Below are positions 15,902 to 24,696 of a stretch of 33,482 nt of DNA, piece after piece. Source of the stretch: Flavobacteriaceae bacterium. GTDB taxonomy: Bacteria > Bacteroidota > Bacteroidia > Flavobacteriales > Flavobacteriaceae. How positions within the stretch are numbered: the first letter of the stretch is position 1; the number at the start of each line of letters is the position of its first letter. The position numbers and the translations under genes are program-made. The notes beneath the pieces were generated by a model, which had not been told where the DNA came from, did not search any database, and was given only the letters and a program-made list of their open reading frames with translations. The stretch covers positions 1 through 33,482 of the forward strand of contig JAURNV010000038.1 in the NCBI GenBank assembly GCA_030830005.1, read 5' to 3'.

Positions 15902-16899
15902 TGACAGAAGGAAATTTTGTAGATTATGTTAAAATCCACGTGAGCTCAGGTAAAGGTGGGAAGGGATCTACACACTTTCATCGAGAGAAATATATTACCA
16001 AAGGTGGCCCTGATGGAGGCGACGGCGGTAGGGGTGGACATGTAATTCTTCGTGGTGATAAAAACCTATGGACCCTCGTTTCTTTTAAGTTTAAACGTCA
16101 TTTTAAGGCTGAGCATGGGCTTCATGGAAGCAAGAGTAGGAGCACGGGTGCCGATGGGCAAGATGCTATTATTCCTGTACCGTTAGGCACTGTTGTTATT
16201 GATACCCAAACTGGCGAGCGCATTGCTGAAATTACTACCGAAGAAGATGTGATTGTTGCACCCGGAGGTATGGGCGGTCGTGGCAATTGGCACTTTAAGA
16301 CCTCAACCAATCAAGCCCCTAGATATGCTCAACCTGGAATTGACGGTATTGAGCGCGATATTACATTAGAGTTAAAAGTTTTGGCCGATGTGGGATTGGT
16401 AGGATTCCCAAATGCTGGTAAATCAACTTTGTTGGCTGCGCTGACATCTGCAAAACCCAAAATCGCCGATTATCCTTTTACAACATTAAAACCCAATTTG
16501 GGTATTGTCCAAAATAGGGACTTTACCTCTTTTGTGATGGCAGATATCCCTGGGATTATTGAAGGTGCCGCAGAAGGAAAAGGATTAGGGCATTATTTTT
16601 TGCGACATATTGAGCGCAACAGTGTGCTCTTGTACGTCATTCCAGCCGATGCTGATGATATTAGCGAACAATTCACTATTTTGAACAAAGAATTGACGCG
16701 GTATAATCCCGAGTTGTTGGACAAGAATTTTATAATTGGCATTTCTAAAGTAGACCTCTTAGATGAGGAGCTTTACACTGCAATTGAATCGGAGTGTAAG
16801 GGTGCGTTTAAAGACATCCCAGTTGTATTATTTTCCTCTGTTTCTCAACAAGGATTGACGCAATTAAAAGACCGTTTATGGGAACTGCTCAACGCATAA
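15901..16899 (+). CDS. obgE: GTPase ObgE
   Basis: 332 residues. The glycine-rich Obg fold fills about residues 1-158 ([26 protein letters not shown]). The G domain follows with G1 GFPNAGKST at 168-176, the G2 Thr in the YPFTTLKPN segment, G3 DIPG, and G4 as SKVD in place of the canonical NKxD. There is no C-terminal OCT domain, as is common for the short form. It is an essential ribosome-assembly and growth-control GTPase. The adk-obgE order is commonly seen in this phylum. The 3' end overlaps the next gene by 22 bases. Confidence 0.96.
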   Translation: MTEGNFVDYVKIHVSSGKGGKGSTHFHREKYITKGGPDGGDGGRGGHVILRGDKNLWTLVSFKFKRHFKAEHGLHGSKSRSTGADGQDAIIPVPLGTVVIDTQTGERIAEITTEEDVIVAPGGMGGRGNWHFKTSTNQAPRYAQPGIDGIERDITLELKVLADVGLVGFPNAGKSTLLAALTSAKPKIADYPFTTLKPNLGIVQNRDFTSFVMADIPGIIEGAAEGKGLGHYFLRHIERNSVLLYVIPADADDISEQFTILNKELTRYNPELLDKNFIIGISKVDLLDEELYTAIESECKGAFKDIPVVLFSSVSQQGLTQLKDRLWELLNA

Positions 16900-17735
16900 T
16901 TTTTTTGCTTTTTAGTTTTACTTTGGCTTTTGGGCAGCGAATTCCACAATCCTTTTTTGAACCTGTTGCGGTTACACCCCAGCAACAAAGCCGCATAGTA
17001 GAACTAGATTCTATTTCTGAAAAATCAGAAGAGGACTATCAAGAGCTTGCGTTTCTATATGCCGCTACCAAGTCCTATGAGCAATCGTATGAATTGCTAG
17101 AAACATTGGTTGAATCTCGTCCAGAAAACTTCCAATACCAATACTTACTAGGAGGCGTTTCAGGAATAATAGCCTCTGAATTACCAAGAGTAAAATCACT
17201 ACCCTATGTACGCACAATGAAGTCGGCTTTTGAAGCAGCAGCAGATTTGCGCCCCAATACCATAGAGGTGCAGTTAGTGCTTTTGGAATTATATGCGGAA
17301 TTGCCATGGGTATTGGGAGGCAGCAACAAAAAGGCTCAAAATTGTATAGAAATTATCAAGTCTTTATCGAGTGTAGAAGGGTTTCTAGCAGAAGGATATT
17401 TTTATAGAACTATCAAAAAAAACAAAGAAGCTTTAGTAGCTTATTTGAATGCTGTAAATGAAACGCAAAGTTGTGATTTTCCTCTCAACACAACAAACAA
17501 CGCCTATTATCATTTAGCCGTTTGTGCGTACTATTTGCAAAAAGATATGCCAAAAGCAGCGTGTTTGTTTTCAGAATATCTAAAAAGGCATAGTGGGGGT
17601 GATATGTATCCCAAGTCTTTTGCGACGTATTATTTAAAAAAGACATCGAATCAAGATTCATCCGACCCGCAAATGGAGGCAGTCTTAAAAGAATACGACA
17701 ATCTTACAGCTTGGATTCAAAACAACTTTAAATAG
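16878..17735 (+). CDS. Secreted TPR-like protein of unknown function
   Basis: 285 residues. The ATG at 16878 lies inside obgE (22-base overlap in another frame) and gives [20 protein letters not shown], a convincing signal peptide, so this start is kept. The mature part is largely helical with repeats of the type [32 protein letters not shown] and later [29 protein letters not shown], which resemble tetratricopeptide repeats. No catalytic motif is seen. It is probably periplasmic or membrane-associated and involved in protein contacts. The overlap implies coupling with obgE, but no functional link is known. Confidence 0.7.
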   Translation: MGTAQRIIFLLFSFTLAFGQRIPQSFFEPVAVTPQQQSRIVELDSISEKSEEDYQELAFLYAATKSYEQSYELLETLVESRPENFQYQYLLGGVSGIIASELPRVKSLPYVRTMKSAFEAAADLRPNTIEVQLVLLELYAELPWVLGGSNKKAQNCIEIIKSLSSVEGFLAEGYFYRTIKKNKEALVAYLNAVNETQSCDFPLNTTNNAYYHLAVCAYYLQKDMPKAACLFSEYLKRHSGGDMYPKSFATYYLKKTSNQDSSDPQMEAVLKEYDNLTAWIQNNFK

Positions 17736-17741
17736 CGGTGT

Positions 17742-19034
17742 ATGATTCTAATTCACACGCCTGTTATTAAACCTCGTATTCAGTATATTTTCAAACATTT
17801 TTTTTGTTCAAGAATGGGAATGGAAATTTCTTTCACTTCAGATTTAGGAACTTTTATTGCTCATGAAGGACATAAAATGTCATACGGAGAAGCACCTCTT
17901 GGAAATGAATTTTTTATTTCTTCTCATGGACTGTTAACCGAGCAGGGGATAAATGATATTGCGGTAGAGGTGTTTGATTGGGATGGACTTCCTGTTTTTT
18001 TTGCTGCTCATAAAAACAGTAACCTTCCTTTTGATTTTTTTGCTGCATCTTTTTATCTGATCACGCGCTACGAAGAGTATCATCCCTTTACCGCCGATCG
18101 CTTGGGAAGGTACATGGCAGATCAATCGTTAGCAGTTCGGCACAATTTTTTAGACCAACCTCTAATTGATTTGTGGTATGACCGCTTTGTTAATATTTGG
18201 CATGCTTTTTTTGAAATTACTCCCCCCCAGTCAAAACCTGTGGGTTTATCCTTAATTGTAGATGTTCCACAGTTGTATTCGTATAAATACAAAACTGTTT
18301 TTCGTTCTTTAATAGAAGGTGTACATGATTTATTCAATTTAAAAATAAATATGTTTTTTGATCGAATTATTGTGTTACTTGGTTTAAGAGAAGACCCTTT
18401 TGAGGAACAATTTCAGTGGGTTATGCGACTTCAAGAGGATGAAATTCCGTTGCACTTTTTTGTGCTTTATGCAAGTTTGGGGGTGCATGATAAAAGCCTG
18501 AGTGTGTTTAATAAAATGCATCAACAAGGAATTAAAAGTATATCTGATTATGTTCCAACTGCGCCATTAGCTTCTTATGAGTCATCAAAAAGACCTACTT
18601 CTCTTTATGCTGATATGGAGCGTTTTTCGTCGTTAATTCATCGCCCTATAAAAACCATACGCCAACATGAGTTAATATTACGTTTCCCTCAAACCTATCG
18701 CACATTTTCTAAACTAGGCATAAAAAGTGATTATTCTATGCAGTATCCAGAGCTACCTGGCTTTAGGGCAAGTACGGCATTTCCTTTTTCTTTTTATGAT
18801 TTAGGTGATGAACAGCAAACACCTTTAATAATTCATAGTATTTGCTTGAGTGAAGATCATATTAAAAACCAACGCTTTTCGAGAAAGATGCGACAACTTT
18901 TTTTGGAGTATGAACAGCGTTTAGCCAAGCTTAATGCCCCATTTAATGTAGCATTGACTAACGAAAGTTTTAATTCACGCAGTCACAATGCAAACTATTT
19001 AGGGGCCTTGAAAAAGATTTTGACCCATGAATAA
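17742..19034 (+). CDS. DUF7033/polysaccharide-deacetylase-like protein lacking metal ligands
   Basis: 430 residues. I recognise the flavobacterial family in which an N-terminal DUF7033-like domain precedes a NodB-type deacetylase domain. Shared landmarks are FYLITRYEEY (about 104-113), RFVNIW, an Asp-containing strand followed by YSYKYK (174-184), LIHRPIKTIRQHELILRFPQTY (298-319), DYSMQYPELPGFRA and FPFSFYDL. In the family as I remember it, the strand carries a DxD-like pair and a later HPSY motif supplies the metal-binding histidines. Here the pair reads D174-V175-P176, and the HPSY position reads PLASY (275-279), with no His between 261 and 299. The protein may be catalytically inactive. 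No signal peptide is seen. The stop overlaps the next gene by eight bases. Confidence 0.72.
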   Translation: MILIHTPVIKPRIQYIFKHFFCSRMGMEISFTSDLGTFIAHEGHKMSYGEAPLGNEFFISSHGLLTEQGINDIAVEVFDWDGLPVFFAAHKNSNLPFDFFAASFYLITRYEEYHPFTADRLGRYMADQSLAVRHNFLDQPLIDLWYDRFVNIWHAFFEITPPQSKPVGLSLIVDVPQLYSYKYKTVFRSLIEGVHDLFNLKINMFFDRIIVLLGLREDPFEEQFQWVMRLQEDEIPLHFFVLYASLGVHDKSLSVFNKMHQQGIKSISDYVPTAPLASYESSKRPTSLYADMERFSSLIHRPIKTIRQHELILRFPQTYRTFSKLGIKSDYSMQYPELPGFRASTAFPFSFYDLGDEQQTPLIIHSICLSEDHIKNQRFSRKMRQLFLEYEQRLAKLNAPFNVALTNESFNSRSHNANYLGALKKILTHE

Positions 19035-19716
19035 GGGGATACTTAAGGCGCTTTATTTTGATTTGGACCATACGTTATGGGATTTTGAGACAAACTCTGC
19101 TTTGGCGTTTAAAAGTCTTTTTCAAGAATATGACATAAGATTGGATTTAGATCAGTTTCTGGAAGTTTATATTCCAAACAACAACCTGTATTGGAAACGG
19201 TATAGAACGGGTGAAATTGATAAGGAAACCTTGCGTTTTGAACGATTAAAAACCGTTTTTGACGCACTCAATTATCAAGCCTCAGCTGCATTTATAGATG
19301 AGGTGTCGGATGCTTACATTCAAACCCTCCCTGAGTATAATGTTCTTTTTCCTGCTGCGATTGAAATGCTTACTGCACTCAAACCACATTATGCCTTGCA
19401 CGTGATTACGAATGGATTTCAGGATGTACAGCACTTCAAAATGAAAAACTCCGGATTGCTGCCCTTTTTTGATACTATTACCGATTCTTCATCTGTTGGA
19501 GTAAAAAAACCTGATCCTCAAATTTTTAATCATGCCCTTAAGGTAGGTCAGGTATCTCCCACAGAGGCCTTAATGATAGGAGACAATTTGGAAGCCGATA
19601 TTGAAGGTGCTTTGGCGGTAGGAATGCATGCCGTTCATTTTATGCCAATGGTAAAAAAGCATCCTCAGCACTATAAAGAAATTGAGGCTCTTAACGAATT
19701 AACCTTTTTGCTTTAG
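19027..19716 (+). CDS. YjjG-family HAD phosphatase (noncanonical pyrimidine nucleotidase)
   Basis: 229 residues. HAD motif I is DLDHT with Asp12 and Asp14; motif II is in HVITNGFQ; motif III Lys lies in GVKKPDPQIF; motif IV is IGDNLEADIEGA. The early HTLWDFETNS is typical of the YjjG subgroup, which removes phosphate from (deoxy)nucleoside monophosphates including damaged pyrimidines. The start overlaps the deacetylase-like gene by eight bases, and the stop overlaps the convergent rRNA methyltransferase gene by four bases. It is the last gene of the adk-obgE unit. Substrate range is inferred from the family. Confidence 0.87.
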   Translation: MNKGILKALYFDLDHTLWDFETNSALAFKSLFQEYDIRLDLDQFLEVYIPNNNLYWKRYRTGEIDKETLRFERLKTVFDALNYQASAAFIDEVSDAYIQTLPEYNVLFPAAIEMLTALKPHYALHVITNGFQDVQHFKMKNSGLLPFFDTITDSSSVGVKKPDPQIFNHALKVGQVSPTEALMIGDNLEADIEGALAVGMHAVHFMPMVKKHPQHYKEIEALNELTFLL

Positions 19717-20429
19717 TTGTTTTGTCTGTGGTATTCGTATAACACCAATGATGCAGCTACAGAAACATTATAAGAGTCTAACGTATCGCTAATAGGGATT
19801 TTCATAAGTTCATCACAAAGGTTTAGAATTCCTTTGCTAATGCCTTTGTGTTCATTGCCCATTACAATTGCCATAGACCGTTTTAGGTTTACATCGCCAA
19901 TTAATGCATCGGTTTTTTCGGTACACCCTAGAATGGCAATTTCATGAGATTGCAATAAATAGAGCGCATCTTTCAGGTGTGAAACTCTTATAATAGGGAT
20001 GTGAAAAGCACCACCTGCTGACGCTTGTATGGCAATGTCGTTAAGTGGGGCAGACCCAGTTTGTCCAATAATGATACCACTGGCACCTAAACCCACAGCC
20101 GATCGAATAATGGCACCAAAATTTCGCACATCGGTTACGCCGTCTAATACTAGAAAAAGTTGCTGTTTGCTGTCATCTAGCACTTTTTCTAGGGATTCAA
20201 ACTGAATTTCGCCCAAAAGTGCTACAAATCCTTGGTGATTTTCTTTGGTGTGCTTGAAGAGTTTTTGTGGAGGTACAAACGAGTAGGAAACTCCCGAGCG
20301 CATGACTTCATCCTTTAGCTTTTTAAACCCCGGATTGTTGGATTCGTTGTCCATCAAGACCTTTTGAATACGAGAGGGATCTTGTATGGCTTCACGAACG
20401 GCGTTGATGCCGAAGATAACAGCACTCAT
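19713..20429 (-). CDS. rlmB: 23S rRNA (guanosine-2'-O-)-methyltransferase, RlmB/TrmH family
   Basis: 238 residues. The N-terminal RNA-binding domain (about 1-75) begins MSAVIFGINAVREAI. The C-terminal SPOUT knot carries motif 1 GVTDVRNFGAIIRSA, motif 2 VMGNEHKGIS and motif 3 PISDTLDSYNVSVAASLVLYEY, with the conserved Asn, Glu and Ser. It adds a 2'-O-methyl group to a guanosine in 23S rRNA using S-adenosylmethionine. It is a monocistronic minus-strand gene lying 61 bases downstream of the S8 peptidase gene and could receive read-through from it; no strong terminator separates them. A TAACTTTA at about 20449-20456 on the minus strand is a near match to a -7 element. Confidence 0.92.
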   Translation of the reverse strand: MSAVIFGINAVREAIQDPSRIQKVLMDNESNNPGFKKLKDEVMRSGVSYSFVPPQKLFKHTKENHQGFVALLGEIQFESLEKVLDDSKQQLFLVLDGVTDVRNFGAIIRSAVGLGASGIIIGQTGSAPLNDIAIQASAGGAFHIPIIRVSHLKDALYLLQSHEIAILGCTEKTDALIGDVNLKRSMAIVMGNEHKGISKGILNLCDELMKIPISDTLDSYNVSVAASLVLYEYHRQNN

Positions 20430-20490
20430 GTATGATTTAAATTTGAGGTAAAGTTATTGATTTGAATGATGTAAAATAGTGATAGTAAAT

Positions 20491-22380
20491 TTAATTTCTA
20501 ACAATAAAACTTCCTGCCTTCACATCATTTACAACATTGATAAAATACAATCCATTTTTAAGGCCACTTACATCTATTTTATTTCCAGAAAAACCAGTCC
20601 ATAGGATTTGTCCAAGCGTATTTCTGATTTCGATGGGGAGATTATCTTCAAGCCCTACAATTGAAATAAGTCCATTATTAACCGGATTTGGATATATTCC
20701 AATCTTTGAAGCAAAAATTTTATTATTACTAAGAGGAAAGTTAATGTTGTCGCCTGAAATTATTATTGAATATTCTTGATATTTTGGTAAAACTAAAGGA
20801 GCTAAGTCTGGATTTGTTAAATTACCCTTATGACTTACCTCTATTGTATATGTACCTGCTTCAGGATTATCAATTTCTATTTTTTCATAATTATCTACAA
20901 TATTATCAGCACGCTCGTTTGAGAAGTTAGTATCATTTAGTTTTAGTTTCCATGGATAATATACTACTCCGTTCTTTTTCACTCGAACATCTAAATCATT
21001 TATGATTACAGGAGTTTGGTTATTTGCTCCATTATTGAATATTGGCCCCGGTGGATCAATCCAGCAAATAGAAACTGTTAATTTAGATGATCCGTTTGTT
21101 GTCACACTTGTACTATAAATTTCATTTTGAATTAACGTTTTTTCTTCTATAAGTGCATTTCCAAAACTAGTAGCAGATACAAGTTCAGCTGCAGCTTTTA
21201 CATCTAGTAATCCCCATCCAAATTTTGGATCTGGACCAGCAGTTGTTGCGTCATCAACAGCCGTGTGACAAGCTAGTGCTTTAATTGTAGCTGATTTTGG
21301 CATCTTGTTAAAAAGGTTTACATAATGTTGGTGTAACAAAACTAGTGAACCACAAACATTTGGTGATGCCATGGAAGTGCCCGAATAATTAGCATAATTA
21401 TTGTTAGTTATACTAGAAAAAACATTTGTACCATCACCCGCAATATCAGGTTTAATACGTAGATCGTCTGTAGGTCCTTGACTACTACTACTGTTGATGG
21501 GAAATCCGGTAAGCTGTTGTGTTAACGGATTAAAATTTGGATTTGCATTTGCAACTACTAAATTGTTTTTTGCTGTTTTTGTTCCTGTTAGTTTATCATA
21601 ATTTAATAGCATACCGCCTTCGTAGGTTGTATTACCTTCATTTCCTCCTGAGCCAACAATCAATAAGTTTTTGTTTTGGAAAGCTATGTTGTCCCAATCT
21701 CTTGCAATGCCTGTATAAGCACCAATGTTCTCTGCAGTAATGTTTTGTTCACCGTCATCATTATATATTGGGAAGCCATATGAGTGATTAGAGAAAAATA
21801 TTGGATTTTCATTATCATTAGCTGCGTTTATTAGTTCGCTACTATCATTTGTCCAATCGAATGATTTTATTTTTGCATTAGCTGCCATTCCCAATGCAGC
21901 ACTATTTGTTCCAAGTGCCGCAATTGTTCCAGAAACATGTGTTGCATGATCTGTTACTTCTTTAAAGGGCTCAGGTTCAATTTTACTTACTTCCTCTGCT
22001 GTAAATTCCTGATGTGATGTTTCAGCTATACCGCTATCCCATACACCAACTGTGTATCCATTTCCTGTAAGAGATAAATTTAAAGATCCACCTGGCTGTA
22101 ATGCTGATGTTTTTGTTCCTTTTGCAGCATTTAAATTATGTGTCGAAATATAAACGGGCTTATCATTTATAACATCAAATATTTCATAGTCTTTTATCCC
22201 TCGTTTAAAGTTTTTTTCTCTTTTAGGTTTACTTTTTAAATATGATGATATTTTTTTTTGCCGTTTTTCTTCTTTAAGCTTAAGTTCTGAGTAAAGGTTT
22301 TGATTTCCAATACTCATGTTTTGGGAATACCCCATGAATGCGAAAATCAAATAGCAAAAAAGCAATACAATTCTTTTCAT
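20491..22380 (-). CDS. T9SS-exported S8 (subtilisin-like) peptidase, module B
   Basis: 629 residues. A Sec signal peptide (MKRIVLLFCYLIFAFMGYSQ) is followed by a propeptide-like region rich in Lys. The S8 catalytic domain has Asp115 (VGVWDSG), His145 (DHATHVSG), the oxyanion Asn247 (SGGNEGN) and Ser336 (SGTSMASP). A beta-rich domain (about 410-545) with INDLDVRV, YYPWKL and EVSHKG resembles the C-terminal barrel of KP-43-type subtilases. The last 70 residues, from IGIYPNPVNNG to SFIVRN, are a type A T9SS sorting domain, so the enzyme should be exported by PorV-dependent secretion. It is the last gene of module B behind SusC, SusD and a lipoprotein, separated from them by a terminator-like hairpin. 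It is clearly homologous to the peptidase at 27974-29947. Protein degradation for peptide uptake is the inferred role. Confidence 0.92.
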   Translation of the reverse strand: MKRIVLLFCYLIFAFMGYSQNMSIGNQNLYSELKLKEEKRQKKISSYLKSKPKREKNFKRGIKDYEIFDVINDKPVYISTHNLNAAKGTKTSALQPGGSLNLSLTGNGYTVGVWDSGIAETSHQEFTAEEVSKIEPEPFKEVTDHATHVSGTIAALGTNSAALGMAANAKIKSFDWTNDSSELINAANDNENPIFFSNHSYGFPIYNDDGEQNITAENIGAYTGIARDWDNIAFQNKNLLIVGSGGNEGNTTYEGGMLLNYDKLTGTKTAKNNLVVANANPNFNPLTQQLTGFPINSSSSQGPTDDLRIKPDIAGDGTNVFSSITNNNYANYSGTSMASPNVCGSLVLLHQHYVNLFNKMPKSATIKALACHTAVDDATTAGPDPKFGWGLLDVKAAAELVSATSFGNALIEEKTLIQNEIYSTSVTTNGSSKLTVSICWIDPPGPIFNNGANNQTPVIINDLDVRVKKNGVVYYPWKLKLNDTNFSNERADNIVDNYEKIEIDNPEAGTYTIEVSHKGNLTNPDLAPLVLPKYQEYSIIISGDNINFPLSNNKIFASKIGIYPNPVNNGLISIVGLEDNLPIEIRNTLGQILWTGFSGNKIDVSGLKNGLYFINVVNDVKAGSFIVRN

Positions 22381-22384
22381 ATTA

Positions 22385-22416
22385 AGAAAAAACCACTCAA
22401 AATTAATTGAGTGGTT
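22385..22416 (-). terminator. Rho-independent terminator directly before the module B peptidase
   Basis: A perfect 10-base inverted repeat (AACCACTCAA at 22391-22400 and TTGAGTGGTT at 22407-22416) encloses a 6-base loop. On the minus strand it is followed by a T-rich run (TTTTTTC). It lies 25 bases after the lipoprotein stop and ends about four bases before the peptidase ATG. It would stop most transcripts from susCD. Confidence 0.75.
22398..22405 (-). promoter_or_regulatory. Possible -7 element inside the terminator hairpin
   Basis: On the minus strand TAATTTTG, an exact TAnnTTTG match, spans the loop and part of the second arm of the hairpin, 17 bases before the peptidase ATG. No -33 TTG is present at normal spacing, and the region is AT-rich, so a chance match is possible. 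Confidence 0.3.
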
Positions 22417-22441
22417 ATATAATGTTTAAGATGATTAATTT

Positions 22442-23200
22442 TTATAGAATATCAAAGAATGCAACAGCACTTGACCCTGTCACAGGGGTTAAAGGCACTT
22501 CCTCATTTCCGTTTACAGAAACTGAAAACCCTCCGCCTACGATTCCATCGCCATATAAGTCATAGACTACAATTGCATAATTACCAGTGCCTAAGCATAA
22601 TTGCTGAGTTACAGTTTGTTCTGGATAATCATCATAAGTTGGACTTTGAAATAGAAGTTCGCCATTAGGATCACTTGTTACATCATATAATTGAAAAAGC
22701 GTTTCTTCAGGATAATCATCAGTAGTAATCGACACCACCACATCATTCAGGGTACACTTTTTCACAAATGTTATCGTTGTAGATGTACGTTCTTCATTAA
22801 GAATAACACCATTATTTCTAGTCGAATCTGCAATGCCAATTGACAATTTTAATTCTTTACCAAATTCTAATAGACTATGGTTAAAGCTTAACGTTGAAGA
22901 ACCGCTTAATTGTCCAGCAGGAATTGTTACAGAAGGAGTCATGCTGTAAAAGTCAGCCCCTGGGTCTGTAGTTACCTCCAAATCCACAACAATATCTGTT
23001 GTTGATGCTTTTAAGGTAGAAACAACTACATCATAGGTAGTAGTCTCTTCTACTTCTACGCGAACAGCTGATTCATCAAAAGATACAGCCATTGGTGCAT
23101 CGACACTAAGGAGTGCATCTTCAGTTGAACAGCTTGATATACCTACTGCTAATAAAAGCAGTAGGTACATTGATTTTATATTTAATTTTTTAGAAAACAT
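22442..23200 (-). CDS. SusCD-associated outer-membrane lipoprotein, unknown function
   Basis: 252 residues. The lipoprotein signal ends at GISSC (Cys24); a second ATG at residue 11 could also be the start. Residues about 35-145 form a beta-sandwich resembling Calx-beta/DUF4843-type domains (SFDESAVRVEVEETTTYDVVV, followed by VTIPAGQLSGSSTLSF). Residues about 155-252 contain two short DDYPEET/DDYPEQT motifs, LCLGTGNYAIVVYDLYGDGI and a final beta strand. This resembles the acidic, calcium-loop-like beta domains common in secreted flavobacterial peptidases. It starts ten bases after the SusD stop. By position it corresponds to the extra surface lipoproteins (SusE/F-like) of SusCD loci and may help capture substrate. 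No enzyme motif is seen. Confidence 0.7.
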   Translation of the reverse strand: MFSKKLNIKSMYLLLLLAVGISSCSTEDALLSVDAPMAVSFDESAVRVEVEETTTYDVVVSTLKASTTDIVVDLEVTTDPGADFYSMTPSVTIPAGQLSGSSTLSFNHSLLEFGKELKLSIGIADSTRNNGVILNEERTSTTITFVKKCTLNDVVVSITTDDYPEETLFQLYDVTSDPNGELLFQSPTYDDYPEQTVTQQLCLGTGNYAIVVYDLYGDGIVGGGFSVSVNGNEEVPLTPVTGSSAVAFFDIL

Positions 23201-23210
23201 ATCGAGCTAA

Positions 23211-24686
23211 TTATATTGGGTTTTGGTCAATTTCATTGATTTCCGTGTTATTGTCTAACTCCCTTTCAGGAATTTGAAATAACATTTCATTGTCATCATA
23301 AGCAAAGTTTAACTTTCCAAATGCAGAGTGGTTTGAACCGGTATAATCTCTTACTAAATCAACTCCATTTCGTTTCATGTCTAACCAAGCAAATCCTTCA
23401 CCCCAAAGTTCAATTCGTCTTTGTAAATGAATTTCAGATACTAGTGCATCTCCAGTACTATTTGACAGTGTGTATCCAGTATCTCTTGTGCTTACAAGGT
23501 CATACAATACATCAGCAGCATCTGATGCACTTCCACTTCTTGCTAATGCTTCAGCTTCAATTAAATACATTTCAGCAGCTCTCATATATACATAGTCACC
23601 TTGGAAAAAGGTTTCGTCGTAGAATTTGTAGTTAGCATAAGGAGCTTTAGTGTCGTTAGCATCACCAAATGCTTGCTTTCTTGCATCTGTGTCAGGGATA
23701 GCAGCATATAATCTAGCATCTATTGTTTTGTATACACCAATAATTCCAGTATAACCAGGATTTAGTGTTCCCATGTGAGAAAAGAAAGAAGCATATACAG
23801 TTGATGATTCAGCGTTAATGTCGGCTCCCCACATCCATTCTGGATTGCTGATGTTGTCAAACCCGCCATTTACCCATTCGCTTGCACTCATCAAGCTATA
23901 TCCTGTTCTTGCAGTTTTTGCCATTTGCGCACACAGCACGTCATTTGTTCCTGTTTCAAGAAGTACTCTTGCGTAAATTCCAGCAACAACATTTTTATTC
24001 AACTTTTCTTTTGAAGGACGATTATACCCATCAATATTAGCAAAGGCATAATCTAAGTCAGACAAAATCAAATTATAAACATCTTGCACCTTACCTCGCG
24101 CCTTATTATCAATACCCTGCTCAGGTGCATATAAAGGTACACCTGGAGCCTCTGGATTTTTCTTATAAGTGTGTTGATAAACACGAATTAAATTGAAATA
24201 ACAGTAAGCACGAATTGCCATGGCTCTTGAACGAAGATGTCTAAGATTTTCATCAGAAACATCCTCAGCAATTTTGCCAATTATTGAATTTACATTCATA
24301 ATAATTGTATAGTAGAAATTCCAGATAATACGCGTAGTAGAAAAATCTTGAGTTCTACCTCTGTATGAATAGTAATTTCCAAACCAGTGATCCATTACCA
24401 TAATTGCATCGTTTGATAATAAGTCTACGCCTAAGTCAATTGATTTTTGACCATAATCATCATGACGTCCACCAGTGTCAGAAAAATTGGTAGAATACTC
24501 TCTCATGAATGCATATTGTCCGTCTTCAACTCCAAGGTTGATGGTAAGAGCCGCTTCTGGAGATGATTCCGCAAGTTCCAAAAGTTGCTTTTCTGTAACC
24601 AAGCTTTTTGCTTCATAGTCCATATCTTCATCACATGAAACAACAAAAAAGGTTAGTGTTAGTAATATTAATAATTTAGTTTTCAT
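23211..24686 (-). CDS. SusD/RagB family outer-membrane lipoprotein, module B
   Basis: 491 residues. The lipoprotein signal MKTKLLILLTLTFFVVSC ends at Cys18 followed by Asp-Glu-Asp, a surface-export type signal seen in Bacteroidota. The body shows SusD features: the helical TPR-like segments with RAMAIRAYCYFNLIRVYQ (around 150-167), the Pro-rich GVPLY loop, RAAEMYLIEAEALAR near residue 370, and the late LQRRIELWGEGFAWLDMKRNG. It forms the lid on the partner SusC barrel, whose gene ends ten bases upstream. The C-terminus ends EINEIDQNPI, as is usual in the family (INxxNPI). The substrate is unknown; the neighbouring protease suggests peptides. Confidence 0.94.
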   Translation of the reverse strand: MKTKLLILLTLTFFVVSCDEDMDYEAKSLVTEKQLLELAESSPEAALTINLGVEDGQYAFMREYSTNFSDTGGRHDDYGQKSIDLGVDLLSNDAIMVMDHWFGNYYSYRGRTQDFSTTRIIWNFYYTIIMNVNSIIGKIAEDVSDENLRHLRSRAMAIRAYCYFNLIRVYQHTYKKNPEAPGVPLYAPEQGIDNKARGKVQDVYNLILSDLDYAFANIDGYNRPSKEKLNKNVVAGIYARVLLETGTNDVLCAQMAKTARTGYSLMSASEWVNGGFDNISNPEWMWGADINAESSTVYASFFSHMGTLNPGYTGIIGVYKTIDARLYAAIPDTDARKQAFGDANDTKAPYANYKFYDETFFQGDYVYMRAAEMYLIEAEALARSGSASDAADVLYDLVSTRDTGYTLSNSTGDALVSEIHLQRRIELWGEGFAWLDMKRNGVDLVRDYTGSNHSAFGKLNFAYDDNEMLFQIPERELDNNTEINEIDQNPI

Positions 24687-24696
24687 AATTTTTATT

